Origin: Pseudaeromonas sharmana
GTDB taxonomy: Bacteria; Pseudomonadota; Gammaproteobacteria; Enterobacterales; Aeromonadaceae
Reading direction: 5' to 3'
Assembly: GCF_042649925.1 (NCBI RefSeq)
Contig: NZ_JBHSAF010000001.1
Span: 372,001-436,000, forward strand
Length of the DNA: 64,000 nt
The notes under the pieces were generated by a model. The model made no database searches. It saw only the letters and a program-made list of their open reading frames with translations, and was not told where the DNA came from. Both the position numbers and the translations under genes were made by a program. Each line of letters starts with the position of its first letter. Position 1 is the first letter of the stretch. Below, one piece after another: positions 34,016 through 43,505 of the stretch.

Positions 34016-34569
34016 CAGGCGTGGCCTGCCTGCGGCGCCACGCGCCAGATATCGATGCCCAGTGCCTGGGTGGCCGCCAGCCACTTGTGCTCCCAGGGAA
34101 CCGAGAAGATCAGCTCATTGGTCGCCGGCAATGTCAGCCAGCTGTTGTCCAACAGCTCCTGCTCCAGCTGACCCGCTTCCCAACCCGCGTAGCCGAGACA
34201 GATCAGGAAGCGCTCCGGCGTATTGCCGATGGCGATCTCCTTGAGGATATCCAGCGACGTGGTCACCATCAGATCCGGTGCCAGCTGCATCGAGCTTTGA
34301 AAACCCTCCTGGCGACTGTGCAGCACAAAGCCCCGGTCGGTGTTGACCGGGCCGCCTGCCAGCACATCATGCTCCTCCAGCGAGGGCATGATGTGTTCGA
34401 ATTTCATCTGGCTCAACAGCTCGTGCAAATTCATATCCAGCGGCACGGTCAAGGTCAGCCCCATAGCCCCCTTCTCGTTGTGCTCACACAGGTAGATCAC
34501 CGAGCGGGAGAAAAAGTTGTCCTCCATGCTTGGCATGGCAATCAGCAGATGATGCGGCAAATAATTCAT
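34015..34569 (-). CDS. yqgE: YqgE/AlgH family protein (DUF179)
   Basis: 184 residues from MNYLPHHLLIAMPSMEDNFF; the open frame extends 27 codons further into the gshB end and is not needed. SVIYLCEHNEKGAMGLTLTV, LAGGPVNTDRGFVLHS and LICLGYAGWEAGQLEQELLD are diagnostic. Role is unclear; in pseudomonads AlgH was tied to alginate control. The conserved coupling to ruvX and gshB suggests a housekeeping unit. Confidence 0.93.
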   Translation of the reverse strand: MNYLPHHLLIAMPSMEDNFFSRSVIYLCEHNEKGAMGLTLTVPLDMNLHELLSQMKFEHIMPSLEEHDVLAGGPVNTDRGFVLHSRQEGFQSSMQLAPDLMVTTSLDILKEIAIGNTPERFLICLGYAGWEAGQLEQELLDNSWLTLPATNELIFSVPWEHKWLAATQALGIDIWRVAPQAGHA

Positions 34570-34615
34570 CCGGACAGATAACTCCTGGCAATAATGGGGC
34601 CTTAACGCCCCGCAA

Positions 34616-35572
34616 TTAGGATGGGTTGGCGAGCCGACGTTCGATGGCATCCATCAGCAGCCCAGTGATGCTGATAGGGTAGGCTGCCTCGATTTCGCGG
34701 ACGCAGGTCGGGCTGGTGACATTGATCTCGGTCAGCCGGTCACCAATGATATCCAGTCCGACAAAGATCAGTCCCTTGGCGCGCAGTGTCGGCCCGACGG
34801 CCCGCGCTATGGCCCAGTCACTCTCGGTGAGGGGTCTGGGTTCACCCCTGCCGCCTGCGGCCAGATTACCCCGTGTTTCACCCTGGGCCGGGATCCGGGC
34901 CAGGCAGTAAGGCACGGGCTCACCGTCAATCACCAGCACGCGCTTGTCTCCGTCCTTGATCGCCGGCAGATAGGTTTGCGCCATGCAATAGCGCTGGCCG
35001 TGATCGGTCAGTGTCTCGATGATGACGCCCACGTTCGGGTCTTCCGGCTTCAGACGGAAAATCGAGGCGCCGCCCATGCCGTCCAGCGGCTTGAGGATCA
35101 CATCCTGAAACTCGGCGTGGAAGGCGCGCAACTTGGCGGCAGAGCGGGTGACCAACGTCGTCGGCGTATGCTTGGCGAACCAGGCGGTAAACAACTTTTC
35201 GTTGGCATCGCGCAGGCTTTGCGGTTTGTTGACTATCAGCACGCCGGCCTCTTCGGCCCGTTCCAGCATATAGGTGGCGTAGATGAATTCGGTATCGAAC
35301 GGGGGATCCTTGCGCATCAGGATCACATCCAGCTCGCTGAGCGGCTGGTCGACCACATCCCCCAGCTCGAACCAGTTCTCGGCGTTGTCCCACACGGCCA
35401 CAGGGCGCATAGTGGCATAGGCGGTACCCTGTTCCAGATAGAGATCGGCCATCTCCATGTAGTACAGCTCGTAACCGCGGCGTTGAGCCTCCAGCAGCAT
35501 GGCAAAACTGGTGTCTTTCTTGATTTTGATGGACTGGATCGGGTCCATTACTATGCCCAATTTGATGGCCAT
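34616..35572 (-). CDS. gshB: Glutathione synthetase
   Basis: 318 residues, similar to E. coli GshB (315), with GGAGAGG before the ATG. MAIKLGIVMDPIQSIKIKKD is the typical start; LMRKDPPFDTEFIYATYMLE, VILKPLDGMGGASIFRL (ATP-grasp lysine and glycine loop), ETRGNLAAGGRGEPRPL and FVGLDIIGDRLTEINVTSPT follow. It joins glycine to gamma-glutamylcysteine. Nine bases separate it from rsmE. Confidence 0.96.
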   Translation of the reverse strand: MAIKLGIVMDPIQSIKIKKDTSFAMLLEAQRRGYELYYMEMADLYLEQGTAYATMRPVAVWDNAENWFELGDVVDQPLSELDVILMRKDPPFDTEFIYATYMLERAEEAGVLIVNKPQSLRDANEKLFTAWFAKHTPTTLVTRSAAKLRAFHAEFQDVILKPLDGMGGASIFRLKPEDPNVGVIIETLTDHGQRYCMAQTYLPAIKDGDKRVLVIDGEPVPYCLARIPAQGETRGNLAAGGRGEPRPLTESDWAIARAVGPTLRAKGLIFVGLDIIGDRLTEINVTSPTCVREIEAAYPISITGLLMDAIERRLANPS

Positions 35573-35581
35573 GTCCTCTCC

Positions 35582-36313
35582 TTATATCAGGTCGCCGAAA
35601 CGACATTGCAGTGCGGTAATGGCCGTCATGGCGGCCGTTTCGGTTCTCAGTACCCTGGGACCCAGTAGCATATCCACGAACCCCTGCTCGGCTGCGAGCT
35701 GGATCTCTTCGCTCGACAGACCGCCTTCCGGGCCAATCAGCAGTCGAATGCCGGCATCCGGTTGGGGCAGCGTGGTCAGGCTGAACGGGGCCCGCGGGTG
35801 CAAGTTCAGTTTCAATTCTGTGGTTGGTTCGGCCAGCCACTGCGCGAGGGTCATCACTGGACGAATCTCGGGAATGCGGTTGCGGCCGCATTGCTCGCAG
35901 GCGCTGATGGCAATTTTCTGCCACTGCTCGACCTTCTTGTCCAGCCGTTCGCCCTGCAGCTTGACACCACAGCGTTCGGAAAACAGTGGCGTAATACAGG
36001 TGACACCGAGTTCGACAGACTTTTGGATGGTGAACTCCATCTTGTCACCACGGCTGATGACCTGTCCCAAATGGATGGCCAGCGGCGATTCGACTTCGAT
36101 GAGCTGCTGTTCTCCCAGCAACACCGCGACGTGGCGCTTGCCGGCTTCCTGAATTGTCGCCGGATATTGCCCGCCGCGGCCATCGAACAGCACCAGCGCA
36201 TCGCCAGCCTGCATGCGCAGTACCCGGCCGACATGGTTGGCGCCATCGTCACTCAACATCAGGGTCTGATGGGCGGCAAGGGGCATGGGTTCATAAATTC
36301 GTGGCACTCGCAT
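35582..36313 (-). CDS. rsmE: 16S rRNA (uracil-1498-N3)-methyltransferase
   Basis: 243 residues. N-terminal PUA-like part (MRVPRIYEPMPLAAH), then EFTIQKSVELGVTCITPLFS, SERCGVKLQGER, and the SPOUT knot motifs LLIGPEGGLSSEEIQLA and LGPRVLRTETAAMTAI. It methylates U1498 in the 30S decoding centre using S-adenosylmethionine. The start overlaps the stop of the adjacent endA copy by one base (TGATG), so the endA-rsmE-gshB series is coupled. Confidence 0.96.
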   Translation of the reverse strand: MRVPRIYEPMPLAAHQTLMLSDDGANHVGRVLRMQAGDALVLFDGRGGQYPATIQEAGKRHVAVLLGEQQLIEVESPLAIHLGQVISRGDKMEFTIQKSVELGVTCITPLFSERCGVKLQGERLDKKVEQWQKIAISACEQCGRNRIPEIRPVMTLAQWLAEPTTELKLNLHPRAPFSLTTLPQPDAGIRLLIGPEGGLSSEEIQLAAEQGFVDMLLGPRVLRTETAAMTAITALQCRFGDLI

Positions 36314-37059
36314 CAGTCACACTGCTCCTGGACAAAACGGTTGTGATTACCCTGTAGCCGGGCAATGGCCTCATCCCGCTCACACTCCCAGCGGCTGACC
36401 GGATATTGCCGATTCCAGCCGTTATAGAGCTTGCGCTGCTGATCGGACAGCCGGAGCTGGTGACGTTCGGCCATATACAGGTAGGCTCGGGCGATGGCAC
36501 CGCGGCTGCGTTGCGGCGGTTGGGCCTGGCGACGCTTGAAGTCGATGACCATCTCGCACTGGCCATACATGCCGGTTGCGGCGTTCCAGTCGCTGAAACC
36601 CAGATCGCCACGGTCGCCGTTGACTTCGCCGATGGCCGGCACCAGGTTATGCATATCGCCTTCGATTTGCGCGAAGCCGGGATCATTCTTCACGCAACTC
36701 TTGCGCCCGCCCTCCTGCCAGCATAGGCGCTGACGACCGAAGTCGGCGGCCGGCATGATGTGTTCCCACTCGATTCGCGCCGCGCGCGTGGCCTGCTTGC
36801 GCACCTTGTAGCCGCAACGCTCGAGATCGGGAACCATCTTCTTGCCCTGATAGCGGATCGGGCAGCCGCAATAGAAGGTGGTCTGTTGAGGATTGGCCTG
36901 GTACAGCTTGAACAGCGCCTTTTTGGCCGCGACAAAGGTTTGTGGCTGCGCAGCGGAAGCCGCTGCTGCGTGGGCTGAGAGTGGCAGGCTCAGCCACAGG
37001 GTTGCCGCCAGCCATCGAAGCTGGCGTGGCGAGAAGAGATCGTTGTTCGAGTAAGACAT
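36313..37059 (-). CDS. endA: Endonuclease I (EndA), copy 1, active-site motif intact
   Basis: 248 residues from the ATG at 37059; an ATG at 37089 lies inside the end of copy 2. A signal peptide (LAATLWLSLPLSAHA) leads to the mature nuclease with FYCGCPIRYQGKKMVPDLER, then IEWEHIMPAADFGRQRLCWQ and GDMHNLVPAIGEVNGDRG. In the Vibrio vulnificus homologue the Glu-His of WEH and the Asn of HNL are the metal ligand, general base and second ligand; all are here. Periplasmic, disulphide-bonded, non-specific DNA/RNA cutting. It abuts a second endA copy. Confidence 0.93.
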   Translation of the reverse strand: MSYSNNDLFSPRQLRWLAATLWLSLPLSAHAAAASAAQPQTFVAAKKALFKLYQANPQQTTFYCGCPIRYQGKKMVPDLERCGYKVRKQATRAARIEWEHIMPAADFGRQRLCWQEGGRKSCVKNDPGFAQIEGDMHNLVPAIGEVNGDRGDLGFSDWNAATGMYGQCEMVIDFKRRQAQPPQRSRGAIARAYLYMAERHQLRLSDQQRKLYNGWNRQYPVSRWECERDEAIARLQGNHNRFVQEQCD

Positions 37060-37079
37060 GCCGCGCTGGACTCTCGATA

Positions 37080-37769
37080 TTAATGACATTGTTGTTGAAT
37101 GAACCGGTTATGGTTGCCCTGGACATCGGCGATGTAGTCATCGCGATCGCACTCCCACTCGCTGACCGGGTACTGGCTGTTCCATGACTCGAACAACTGG
37201 CGTTGCGGCAATGGCAGCTTCAGCTGATAACGTTCGGCCATATACAGGTAGGCGCGCGCGATGGCGCCCCGGCTGCGAGCCGGTGGCTGGACCCGCCGGG
37301 CTTGGAAGTCGACAACCAGATCGCACTTCCCGTATTGACCCGATTGCCCATCCCAGAGGGCAAATGGCATGTCGGCGCGGTCGCGATCGATCTCGGCGAT
37401 GACGGGGACCAGGTTGTGCATGTCACCTTCGATCTGCGCAAAGCCCGGGTCATTCTTGGCGCAGCTATTTCGTCCGCCCTCCTGCCAGCACAGACGCTGG
37501 CGGCCAAAATCAACGGCCGGCATCACGTGTTGCCAGACGATCCTTGCCGCGCGGGCCGGTGATTTCCGTGCCTGGTAGCCACAGCTTTTCAGCGCGGGCA
37601 CCATCTTGTTGGCTTGATAACGAATCGGGCAGCCGCAGTAGAAGGTAGTCTGGTTGCGATTCGACCAGTACAGGGTAAACAGTTTCTTTTGCGCCTCGGC
37701 GAACGTCAGCGGCTCGGCATGTGCGCCAAGCGAAACCAGTACCAGTGCGAACGGGATTAACCTCAACAT
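37080..37769 (-). CDS. EndA-like protein, copy 2, metal-ligand Glu replaced by Gln
   Basis: 229 residues with a signal peptide (LIPFALVLVSLGAHA). It aligns along its whole length with copy 1, including FYCGCPIRYQANKMVPALKS, DFGRQRLCWQEGGRNSC and GDMHNLVPVIAEIDRDRADM. The key motif reads IVWQHVMPAVDFG instead of IEWEHIMPAADFG: the glutamate beside the catalytic histidine is glutamine (codon CAA) and another upstream Glu is Val. His and Asn remain. It may be a weakened nuclease, one with changed metal need, or a DNA binder or partner of copy 1. It is upstream in the same transcript. Confidence 0.9.
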   Translation of the reverse strand: MLRLIPFALVLVSLGAHAEPLTFAEAQKKLFTLYWSNRNQTTFYCGCPIRYQANKMVPALKSCGYQARKSPARAARIVWQHVMPAVDFGRQRLCWQEGGRNSCAKNDPGFAQIEGDMHNLVPVIAEIDRDRADMPFALWDGQSGQYGKCDLVVDFQARRVQPPARSRGAIARAYLYMAERYQLKLPLPQRQLFESWNSQYPVSEWECDRDDYIADVQGNHNRFIQQQCH

Positions 37770-37932
37770 GAACTCCTGTCTAAAAACGGCGACCTGCCTG
37801 AATTAACAGGCAGCGTTGCCAAGGATACCATTCAACCAACAGAAGAAAAGAGGACATGCCTTGACGCCGGATGGCCAGCGACTAGACTCGGTGGCCATTG
37901 CAACGCATTTTCCGGGCCAACAAGGAGTTGTC

Positions 37933-38760
37933 ATGGCGTATCAGCAGGTGATTGGATTGGGTGTGGCCGGCAACTTTGCCGGCCACCTGGAGCAGGCCGG
38001 TGAGGCGCGGGATTTTGTCGCCGTCAAGGTCAAAGATGCGGTCGCACCGAAGGCCATTTTCCCGTTTTATCTGCCGGGATTGAGTGATCATTTCCTCGCT
38101 ACCTATCCGCTGAGTCACGATACCATTCGTTATCCACAAGGGGCGGATCATCTGCAGATCGAGCCGGAAGTCGGCTTGCTGTGTGATATCCACTATGATG
38201 CGGAGCACAGGGTCACGGCGCTGACGCCTCGTGCCTTTGGGGCTTACAACGACTGCTCTATCCGCCGCGAAGGTGCGCGCAAGATCAGCGAGAAGAAGAA
38301 CTGGGGCGCCGACAGCAAAGGCGTTGCCGCCAGCCTGCTGCCTCTGGACCACCTGCAGCCCGGTGGCCGGCTCGACGGCTACCGCATCGCCAGCTTTCTG
38401 CTGCGCGATGGCCAGCTATACGCCTATGGCATTGACAGTGCCGTCGTCGACTACAGCTATTTCCATCAGACACTGCTCGACTGGATCATCGAAAAGATGA
38501 ACGAACAGCCAGATGAAGGTCCCGCCGAAGACATTGCCGGCTACCTGGCGCTGTGCGGGTATCCGTCGCAGGCGCTGATCAGCATAGGGGCGACCCGCTA
38601 TACCGAGTTTGGCGAGCACCATTTCCTGCAACCTGGCGACACCAGTCTGGTGGTGCTGTATCCCCAGGCCCGGTTTAGCAGCGAGCAGATTGTCGCTGGC
38701 CTGCGTGCCGGCACGCTGGTCGATGCCGAGGTTTCGATTCTGCGTCAGCAGGTGGTGTGA
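37933..38760 (+). CDS. DUF5718-like protein, possible FAH fold
   Basis: 275 residues from the ATG behind AAGGAG; the open frame extends 39 codons upstream without support. The start YQQVIGLGVAGNFAGHLEQA is characteristic of a family I recall as DUF5718. LQIEPEVGLLCDIHYD and TPRAFGAYNDCSIRREGARK, then GADSKGVAASLLPL, resemble metal-site and lid regions of fumarylacetoacetate hydrolase-fold enzymes. Substrate unknown. Single gene with its own terminator. Confidence 0.65.
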   Translation: MAYQQVIGLGVAGNFAGHLEQAGEARDFVAVKVKDAVAPKAIFPFYLPGLSDHFLATYPLSHDTIRYPQGADHLQIEPEVGLLCDIHYDAEHRVTALTPRAFGAYNDCSIRREGARKISEKKNWGADSKGVAASLLPLDHLQPGGRLDGYRIASFLLRDGQLYAYGIDSAVVDYSYFHQTLLDWIIEKMNEQPDEGPAEDIAGYLALCGYPSQALISIGATRYTEFGEHHFLQPGDTSLVVLYPQARFSSEQIVAGLRAGTLVDAEVSILRQQVV

Positions 38761-38782
38761 CGCGCCAACGCACAGCAAAGAT

Positions 38783-38807
38783 AAAGGCCGGGGTCACCCG
38801 GCCTTTT
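38783..38807. terminator. Terminator between the DUF5718-like and BCCT genes
   Basis: AAAGGCCGGG and CCCGGCCTTT pair around GTCA, with T on the right; it lies between converging genes. Confidence 0.85.
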
Positions 38808-38816
38808 CGTTGACGG

Positions 38817-40871
38817 TCATGGTGACGGCCTACTCTCACCTTCGAGCGGCGGCAGCGGAGTATGTTCGGGGGCGCTGTTGAGCAGTTCGGCACTCTCATT
38901 CTGAATCAGGCTCAGGTAGCGCTCGTACTGACGCAGCACGTCGGCACTGACCTCGTCACGCGTCAGATACTGGATGTCATAGCCGGCGCGGCCATCGGCA
39001 AAGAAGGTCATGACCTCGCACAGCCGCTTGTCCTGATCGCCGCTGTGGGCAGCCGCCAATGGATTGAAGGCCGGTGCCGCCCGCGACTCCAGGCGGACGC
39101 CATAATAGAAATCGCGCCGCCCCTCCTGTGGTACCACCAATGCCAGCAGACAGTTGTCATTCTGTTCGACCCGACTGTTCAGGCCGCGTTCATTGAGCTC
39201 GTCACAGACACTTTGCAGCGCCGGCTGAGCGGTCAGCGTGATGAAGCGTTCGGCTTCGCGTGGCCCGGTGTGGCGCACCAGGCGATCGAGACGATGGCGC
39301 CAGTGCTTGCCATTCCAGAAGTCGGAAGCGGGAGACAGCCGTCGGGTCGAATGCGCCAAATCCGCCTGCAAGCCACGCCACAGGCTGTAGCACAGCAGCA
39401 GCATGATGCCGGCAAACGGCAAGGCGGCGATCAGCGTCATCGACTGCAGCGCTGCCAGGCCGCCGGTGGCCATCAGGATCGCCGCGGTCAGACCGAGCAG
39501 CGCAGCCCAGAACAGCCGTTGCCATACCGGTGAGCGTTCGGCCCCCTGAGTGGCGATGTTATCGATGACAAAGGCACCCGAGTCGGCGGAGGTAATGAAG
39601 AAGACGCTGATCAGAATCACCGCCAGTGCCGAGGTGATGCCGGAGGCGGGCAGCAGATCGAAGAAGTTGAACAGCAGGGCATCGACATTGCTGGCGCTCT
39701 GCGCCAGTGCCTGTTCGCCACCGTGCAGCGACAGCCAGATGGCACTGTTGCCAAACACCGTCATCCACAGCAGGTTGAATGCGGTGGGCACGAACAGTAC
39801 GCCGAGGATGAACTCTCGCAGGGTGCGGCCGCGGGAGATGCGGGCGATAAACAGCCCGACGAACGGCGACCATGAGATCCACCAGGCCCAGTACAACAGC
39901 GTCCAGTTGCCAAACCAGCCGCTCTGATTCGGCTCTGTGTAGGTGAAGGTGCGGAACGTCAGCTGGGTCAGCTGCGAGACATAGTTGCCGATGTTCTCCG
40001 ACAGCGCGCCGAGGATGTACTCCGTCGGCCCGGCAAACAGCACAAACAGCAGTAACGAGATGGCCAGCAGCAGGTTCAGTTCGGAGAGGCGGCGGACGCC
40101 CTTGTCCAGGCCGGTGACGGCGGAGATCGCGGCCAGAGCAATCACCACGCCGATCAGGCTGAAGCGGAACAGCTCGCCACCGGTATCCATGCCGGTCAGA
40201 CGGGTGATCCCGGCCGAGAGCTGCAGCACGCCATATCCCAGCGTGGTGGCGATACCGAAGATGGTACCGACCAGCGCGAAGATGTCGACCGCATGGCCGA
40301 TGGGGCCTCGGATCCGCTCCTTGAAGATCGGGTACAGGCCGGAGCGAATGGTCAGCGGCAGGTTATAGCGGAAGCCAAAATAGGCCAGCACCAGGCCGAC
40401 AATCGCGTAGATGGCCCAGGCGTGAAAGCCCCAGTGGAAGAAGGTGGTGACCATCGCCTCACGGGCGGCGGCCGGCGTGCCAGCGCTGGCTTGGGGGGGC
40501 GAGAGGAAATGCATCATCGGCTCGCCGACACCAAAATACATCAAGCCGATGCCCATGCCGGCGGCAAACAGCATCGCCAACCAGGAGGTAAAGCTGAACT
40601 CGGGGCGAGCATCATCCGGACCGAGGCGGATGCGGCCATAGGTGCTGAAGGCAAGCACCAGCAGCAGGATCAGGAACAGGCCGACGACCAGCACATAAAA
40701 CCAGCTGAAGTGCTGGGCAATCCAGCTCTGGCCGGCGCCGAAGAAACGGGCTGCCGCATCCGGTGCCAGCGAACAGGTCAGCAGCAGCAGACCGATCACA
40801 ATCAGGCTGGGCACCAGAATGGGCAGGGAGAGGGTACAACGGGGTACAGGGGATGGTTGCTGTGTTGCCAC
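38817..40871 (-). CDS. BCCT-family transporter, BetT-like
   Basis: 684 residues from GTG with GGAGG upstream. About 12 membrane helices with the BCCT core: GMGIGLMYFGVGEPMMHFLS, YWAWWISWSPFVGLFIARIS and FITSADSGAFVIDNIATQGA. The C-terminal ~170 residues form a soluble domain as in E. coli BetT (677 residues), which in BetT senses osmotic state. Choline, betaine or another quaternary amine is the likely substrate, driven by H+ or Na+. No betA/betB or BetI is nearby. Confidence 0.9.
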   Translation of the reverse strand: MATQQPSPVPRCTLSLPILVPSLIVIGLLLLTCSLAPDAAARFFGAGQSWIAQHFSWFYVLVVGLFLILLLVLAFSTYGRIRLGPDDARPEFSFTSWLAMLFAAGMGIGLMYFGVGEPMMHFLSPPQASAGTPAAAREAMVTTFFHWGFHAWAIYAIVGLVLAYFGFRYNLPLTIRSGLYPIFKERIRGPIGHAVDIFALVGTIFGIATTLGYGVLQLSAGITRLTGMDTGGELFRFSLIGVVIALAAISAVTGLDKGVRRLSELNLLLAISLLLFVLFAGPTEYILGALSENIGNYVSQLTQLTFRTFTYTEPNQSGWFGNWTLLYWAWWISWSPFVGLFIARISRGRTLREFILGVLFVPTAFNLLWMTVFGNSAIWLSLHGGEQALAQSASNVDALLFNFFDLLPASGITSALAVILISVFFITSADSGAFVIDNIATQGAERSPVWQRLFWAALLGLTAAILMATGGLAALQSMTLIAALPFAGIMLLLCYSLWRGLQADLAHSTRRLSPASDFWNGKHWRHRLDRLVRHTGPREAERFITLTAQPALQSVCDELNERGLNSRVEQNDNCLLALVVPQEGRRDFYYGVRLESRAAPAFNPLAAAHSGDQDKRLCEVMTFFADGRAGYDIQYLTRDEVSADVLRQYERYLSLIQNESAELLNSAPEHTPLPPLEGESRPSP

Positions 40872-41168
40872 TTTGGCCTCCGCTTGTCAGGTTATGCGTC
40901 CAGCATAGTGACTCGAATGGGTAAATTCGTTTCTAGACTAACGCAGCTGGCGCGCAAAAAAGAGACAATCTTGATTCATTTTTTGCGACATGTCGCCTCG
41001 GATATATCGAAATAATCTATCGGCCACCCAGATTAAGGCGTTCTTGAGTCCTTTTTTTGTTGTGCCGTTCGCACCCGAGCTCCTTCTGTGCCTCTTGTGG
41101 CTATATTTCATCTGAATGCCTCTTTTGTTGCATGAGGCGAGTGCTGCTAAACATCAAAAGGTGTCCCT

Positions 41169-42839
41169 ATGCTCAACTCCATCAAGATTGCTCCACGCCT
41201 GTATGGCCTGCTGGGAGTGCTTATCCTGGCACTGGTAGCTGTCGGCTGGTCAGGCCTGGAAGACAGTCGGCAAAGTCACGAAGCGCTGGAAACCGTCTAT
41301 CACGACAGGGTGTTGCCGCTAAAAGATCTGAAGGTGATAGCGGATCTCTATGCCGTTGATCTGGTTGCAATCAGCCATAAGCTGCATAACGGACACATGA
41401 GTTGGGCACAGGCCTTGCCGCTGATAACCGCCGCGCGGCAGGATATCGCCAAGCACTGGAACGCATATGAACACACGGAACTGGTCGCCGCAGAGCGGGC
41501 GCAAGTGGCGGTTATCCACCCCGTCATGGCGGTAGCTGATCGGACCCTCGACACGCTGCAGGCAATCATTCAGCGCCAGGATGCCGCCGCCCTGCATGAT
41601 TTTGTGCTTAACCAGCTGTATCAGAGCATAGAACCCATGTCAGCCGCATTGCACCGCCTGGTCGAAATCCAGTTGGACGTGGCACAACATGAGTATGAAC
41701 AGGGCGAGCGTCGCTACAATCAACTGCACACCCTGTTTGTAACGGTATTGCTGCTGGCGATAGTCATCACCATCGGCTTTGGTTGGTGGATTGCCCGCTC
41801 CGTGACGCATCCTTTATCCACCGCCGTGATTTTTCTAAATCAGCTGGCCAAAGGCGATCTGACTATGGAGATCGAGGTGCGAGGACGCGATGAGATTGCC
41901 GATCTATTCGCCGCGATGCGAAGCATGTCGCATCAATTGCGCCACATGCTGGGCGAGATGTCGGGCAACGCCTGTCAGGTGGCGAGTGCCGCGACCCAGC
42001 TCAGGGCGATTGCAGACAACATAGCGCAAGGTTCCGATGAGATGTCGAGCCAGGCACAGACAGTGGCGACCGCAGGCGAAGAGATGACGACCACCTCCAA
42101 TGCCATCGCCCACAGCTGCCAGACGGCCGCCGACTCCGCGCAACAGGCTTATCACACCGCCAATCAGGGCGCCGAGGTGGTGGCCTCCTCGATCCGGGCC
42201 ATGCAGTTGCTGGCGGATAAAGTGCGCGAGGCCGCTTCCGCCGTGGCGGCACTGGGGCAGCGTTCGCAACAGATTGGCACCATCATCGGCACCATAGAGC
42301 AGATTGCGGCGCAAACCAATCTGCTGGCACTCAATGCGGCAATTGAGGCGGCGCGAGCCGGAGAACAAGGGCGCGGTTTTGCCGTTGTGGCCGATGAGGT
42401 GCGCGTGCTGGCGAATCGCACCGCCAAGGCAACTGGCGAAATCAGCAACATGATCGGCGCCATTCAGCAGGAAACCGCGACTGCGGTGACCTTGATGGAG
42501 CAGGGGGTGTCTCAGGTCCAACACGGTAGTGATGAAGCCGCGCAGTCAGGTGATGCGCTCAAGGCGATCCTCGAGCTGGTAAACACGGTTTCACTGCAGG
42601 TCAGCCAGATTGCCACCGCGGTTGAGGAGCAGACCATGGTCACGGATGAAATCGCCGGCAACATGCATCAGATCACCAGCGTAATTCAGCAGGCCTCTCA
42701 CGGTGCGCACGAGTCTGCCGTTGCTGCGGCGCAGCTGGATGAAAATGCCGCCGGATTGCAACGGCTGGTGGGTCACTTCCGCTTGCAACAGAACGTGGAG
42801 AGAGCAACTGGCACACTGGCGCACCCCTCATTCACCTAA
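41169..42839 (+). CDS. Methyl-accepting chemotaxis protein (four-helix-bundle sensor)
   Basis: 556 residues. First membrane helix about 8-28 (LYGLLGVLILALVAVGW), a ~160-residue helical periplasmic sensor of 4HB type (EDSRQSHEALETVYHDRVLP), second helix about 193-213 (LFVTVLLLAIVITIGFGWWI), HAMP (VTHPLSTAVIFLNQLAKGDL), then the signalling hairpin with the tip EQIAAQTNLLALNAAIEAAR. No C-terminal CheR/CheB pentapeptide is seen. It would feed the CheA arrays coded at 3.5-12 kb. Ligand unknown. The 297-base gap before it holds no gene and no clear sigma-28 promoter. Confidence 0.93.
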   Translation: MLNSIKIAPRLYGLLGVLILALVAVGWSGLEDSRQSHEALETVYHDRVLPLKDLKVIADLYAVDLVAISHKLHNGHMSWAQALPLITAARQDIAKHWNAYEHTELVAAERAQVAVIHPVMAVADRTLDTLQAIIQRQDAAALHDFVLNQLYQSIEPMSAALHRLVEIQLDVAQHEYEQGERRYNQLHTLFVTVLLLAIVITIGFGWWIARSVTHPLSTAVIFLNQLAKGDLTMEIEVRGRDEIADLFAAMRSMSHQLRHMLGEMSGNACQVASAATQLRAIADNIAQGSDEMSSQAQTVATAGEEMTTTSNAIAHSCQTAADSAQQAYHTANQGAEVVASSIRAMQLLADKVREAASAVAALGQRSQQIGTIIGTIEQIAAQTNLLALNAAIEAARAGEQGRGFAVVADEVRVLANRTAKATGEISNMIGAIQQETATAVTLMEQGVSQVQHGSDEAAQSGDALKAILELVNTVSLQVSQIATAVEEQTMVTDEIAGNMHQITSVIQQASHGAHESAVAAAQLDENAAGLQRLVGHFRLQQNVERATGTLAHPSFT

Positions 42840-42884
42840 TCGCGCCGCAATCCGTCCGGGTGCCACACCCGTTGCCGGGCGGGC

Positions 42885-43505
42885 TTACAACGAGGCCGTC
42901 GTCACGGCCGTCAGTGCGTGGCCACAATGCCGACATAGATAGCGAGCCTGGTGGCGGAGCACCTTGTTGTGGCGACGCAGGCTCAACTGGTGGTCACGAC
43001 AGCCGCAGCGGTACGCAAACTGCGGGCCGCTGACGGCACTGACGTCCAAATCATGCGTCACCCGTGCCGGCAAGCCAAACACCTGCCGCATCAGCCGCTG
43101 CCACTCCGGGCCATGGGGGCGGGTGCGGCCGTGGCGGGCAAACACCAGCAGATGAGCCAGCTCGTGGGCGATCACTTCGTGCAGGAACAGGGCCTGATTC
43201 TCGGCCAGCAATACCGCATTCAGACGAATTTCCCAGCGCTGCAGATGTGCGGTGCCGGCGGACTTGCCGCGCTGGTTGAAACGCAACACGGGGCGTGGCC
43301 AGCGCTGTTGCAGCGCCTGTTCTGCTTGCTGCAGCCGCTGGCTCAGCGCCTCTTCGCAGCGCGCCCTCAATGCTGGCGTCAGCGAGATCCTGCTGTCATG
43401 ACTGCGCGTTCTGGTCTGTGGCGGGGTGGCAGGAATCTGGGGGGCAGTGGTCAGATCCTGGCTGGGTTCGCTTGGCTGACCTCTCAGGCGCTTGAACAGA
43501 CTCAT
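42885..43505 (-). CDS. SprT-like zinc metalloprotease-fold protein
   Basis: 206 residues from the ATG at 43505. The centre has HEVIAHELAHLLVFARHGRT, with HELAH as the HExxH zinc site and a downstream His; the C-terminus has a zinc ribbon (CGCRDHQ, YLCRHCGHA). E. coli SprT is about 165 residues; here an extra ~40-residue basic, Pro/Thr-rich N-terminus (SLFKRLRGQPSEPSQDLTTA) precedes the domain. SprT resembles the protease part of eukaryotic Spartan/Wss1, but bacterial function is not established. It is usually near endA; here it is 6 kb away. Confidence 0.88.
   Translation of the reverse strand: MSLFKRLRGQPSEPSQDLTTAPQIPATPPQTRTRSHDSRISLTPALRARCEEALSQRLQQAEQALQQRWPRPVLRFNQRGKSAGTAHLQRWEIRLNAVLLAENQALFLHEVIAHELAHLLVFARHGRTRPHGPEWQRLMRQVFGLPARVTHDLDVSAVSGPQFAYRCGCRDHQLSLRRHNKVLRHQARYLCRHCGHALTAVTTASL

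Noticed and set aside
34926..35924. 332-codon minus-strand frame across gshB and rsmE
   Set aside because: It spans two well-supported genes in another register, and its Arg/Pro/Gly-rich product looks like no protein.
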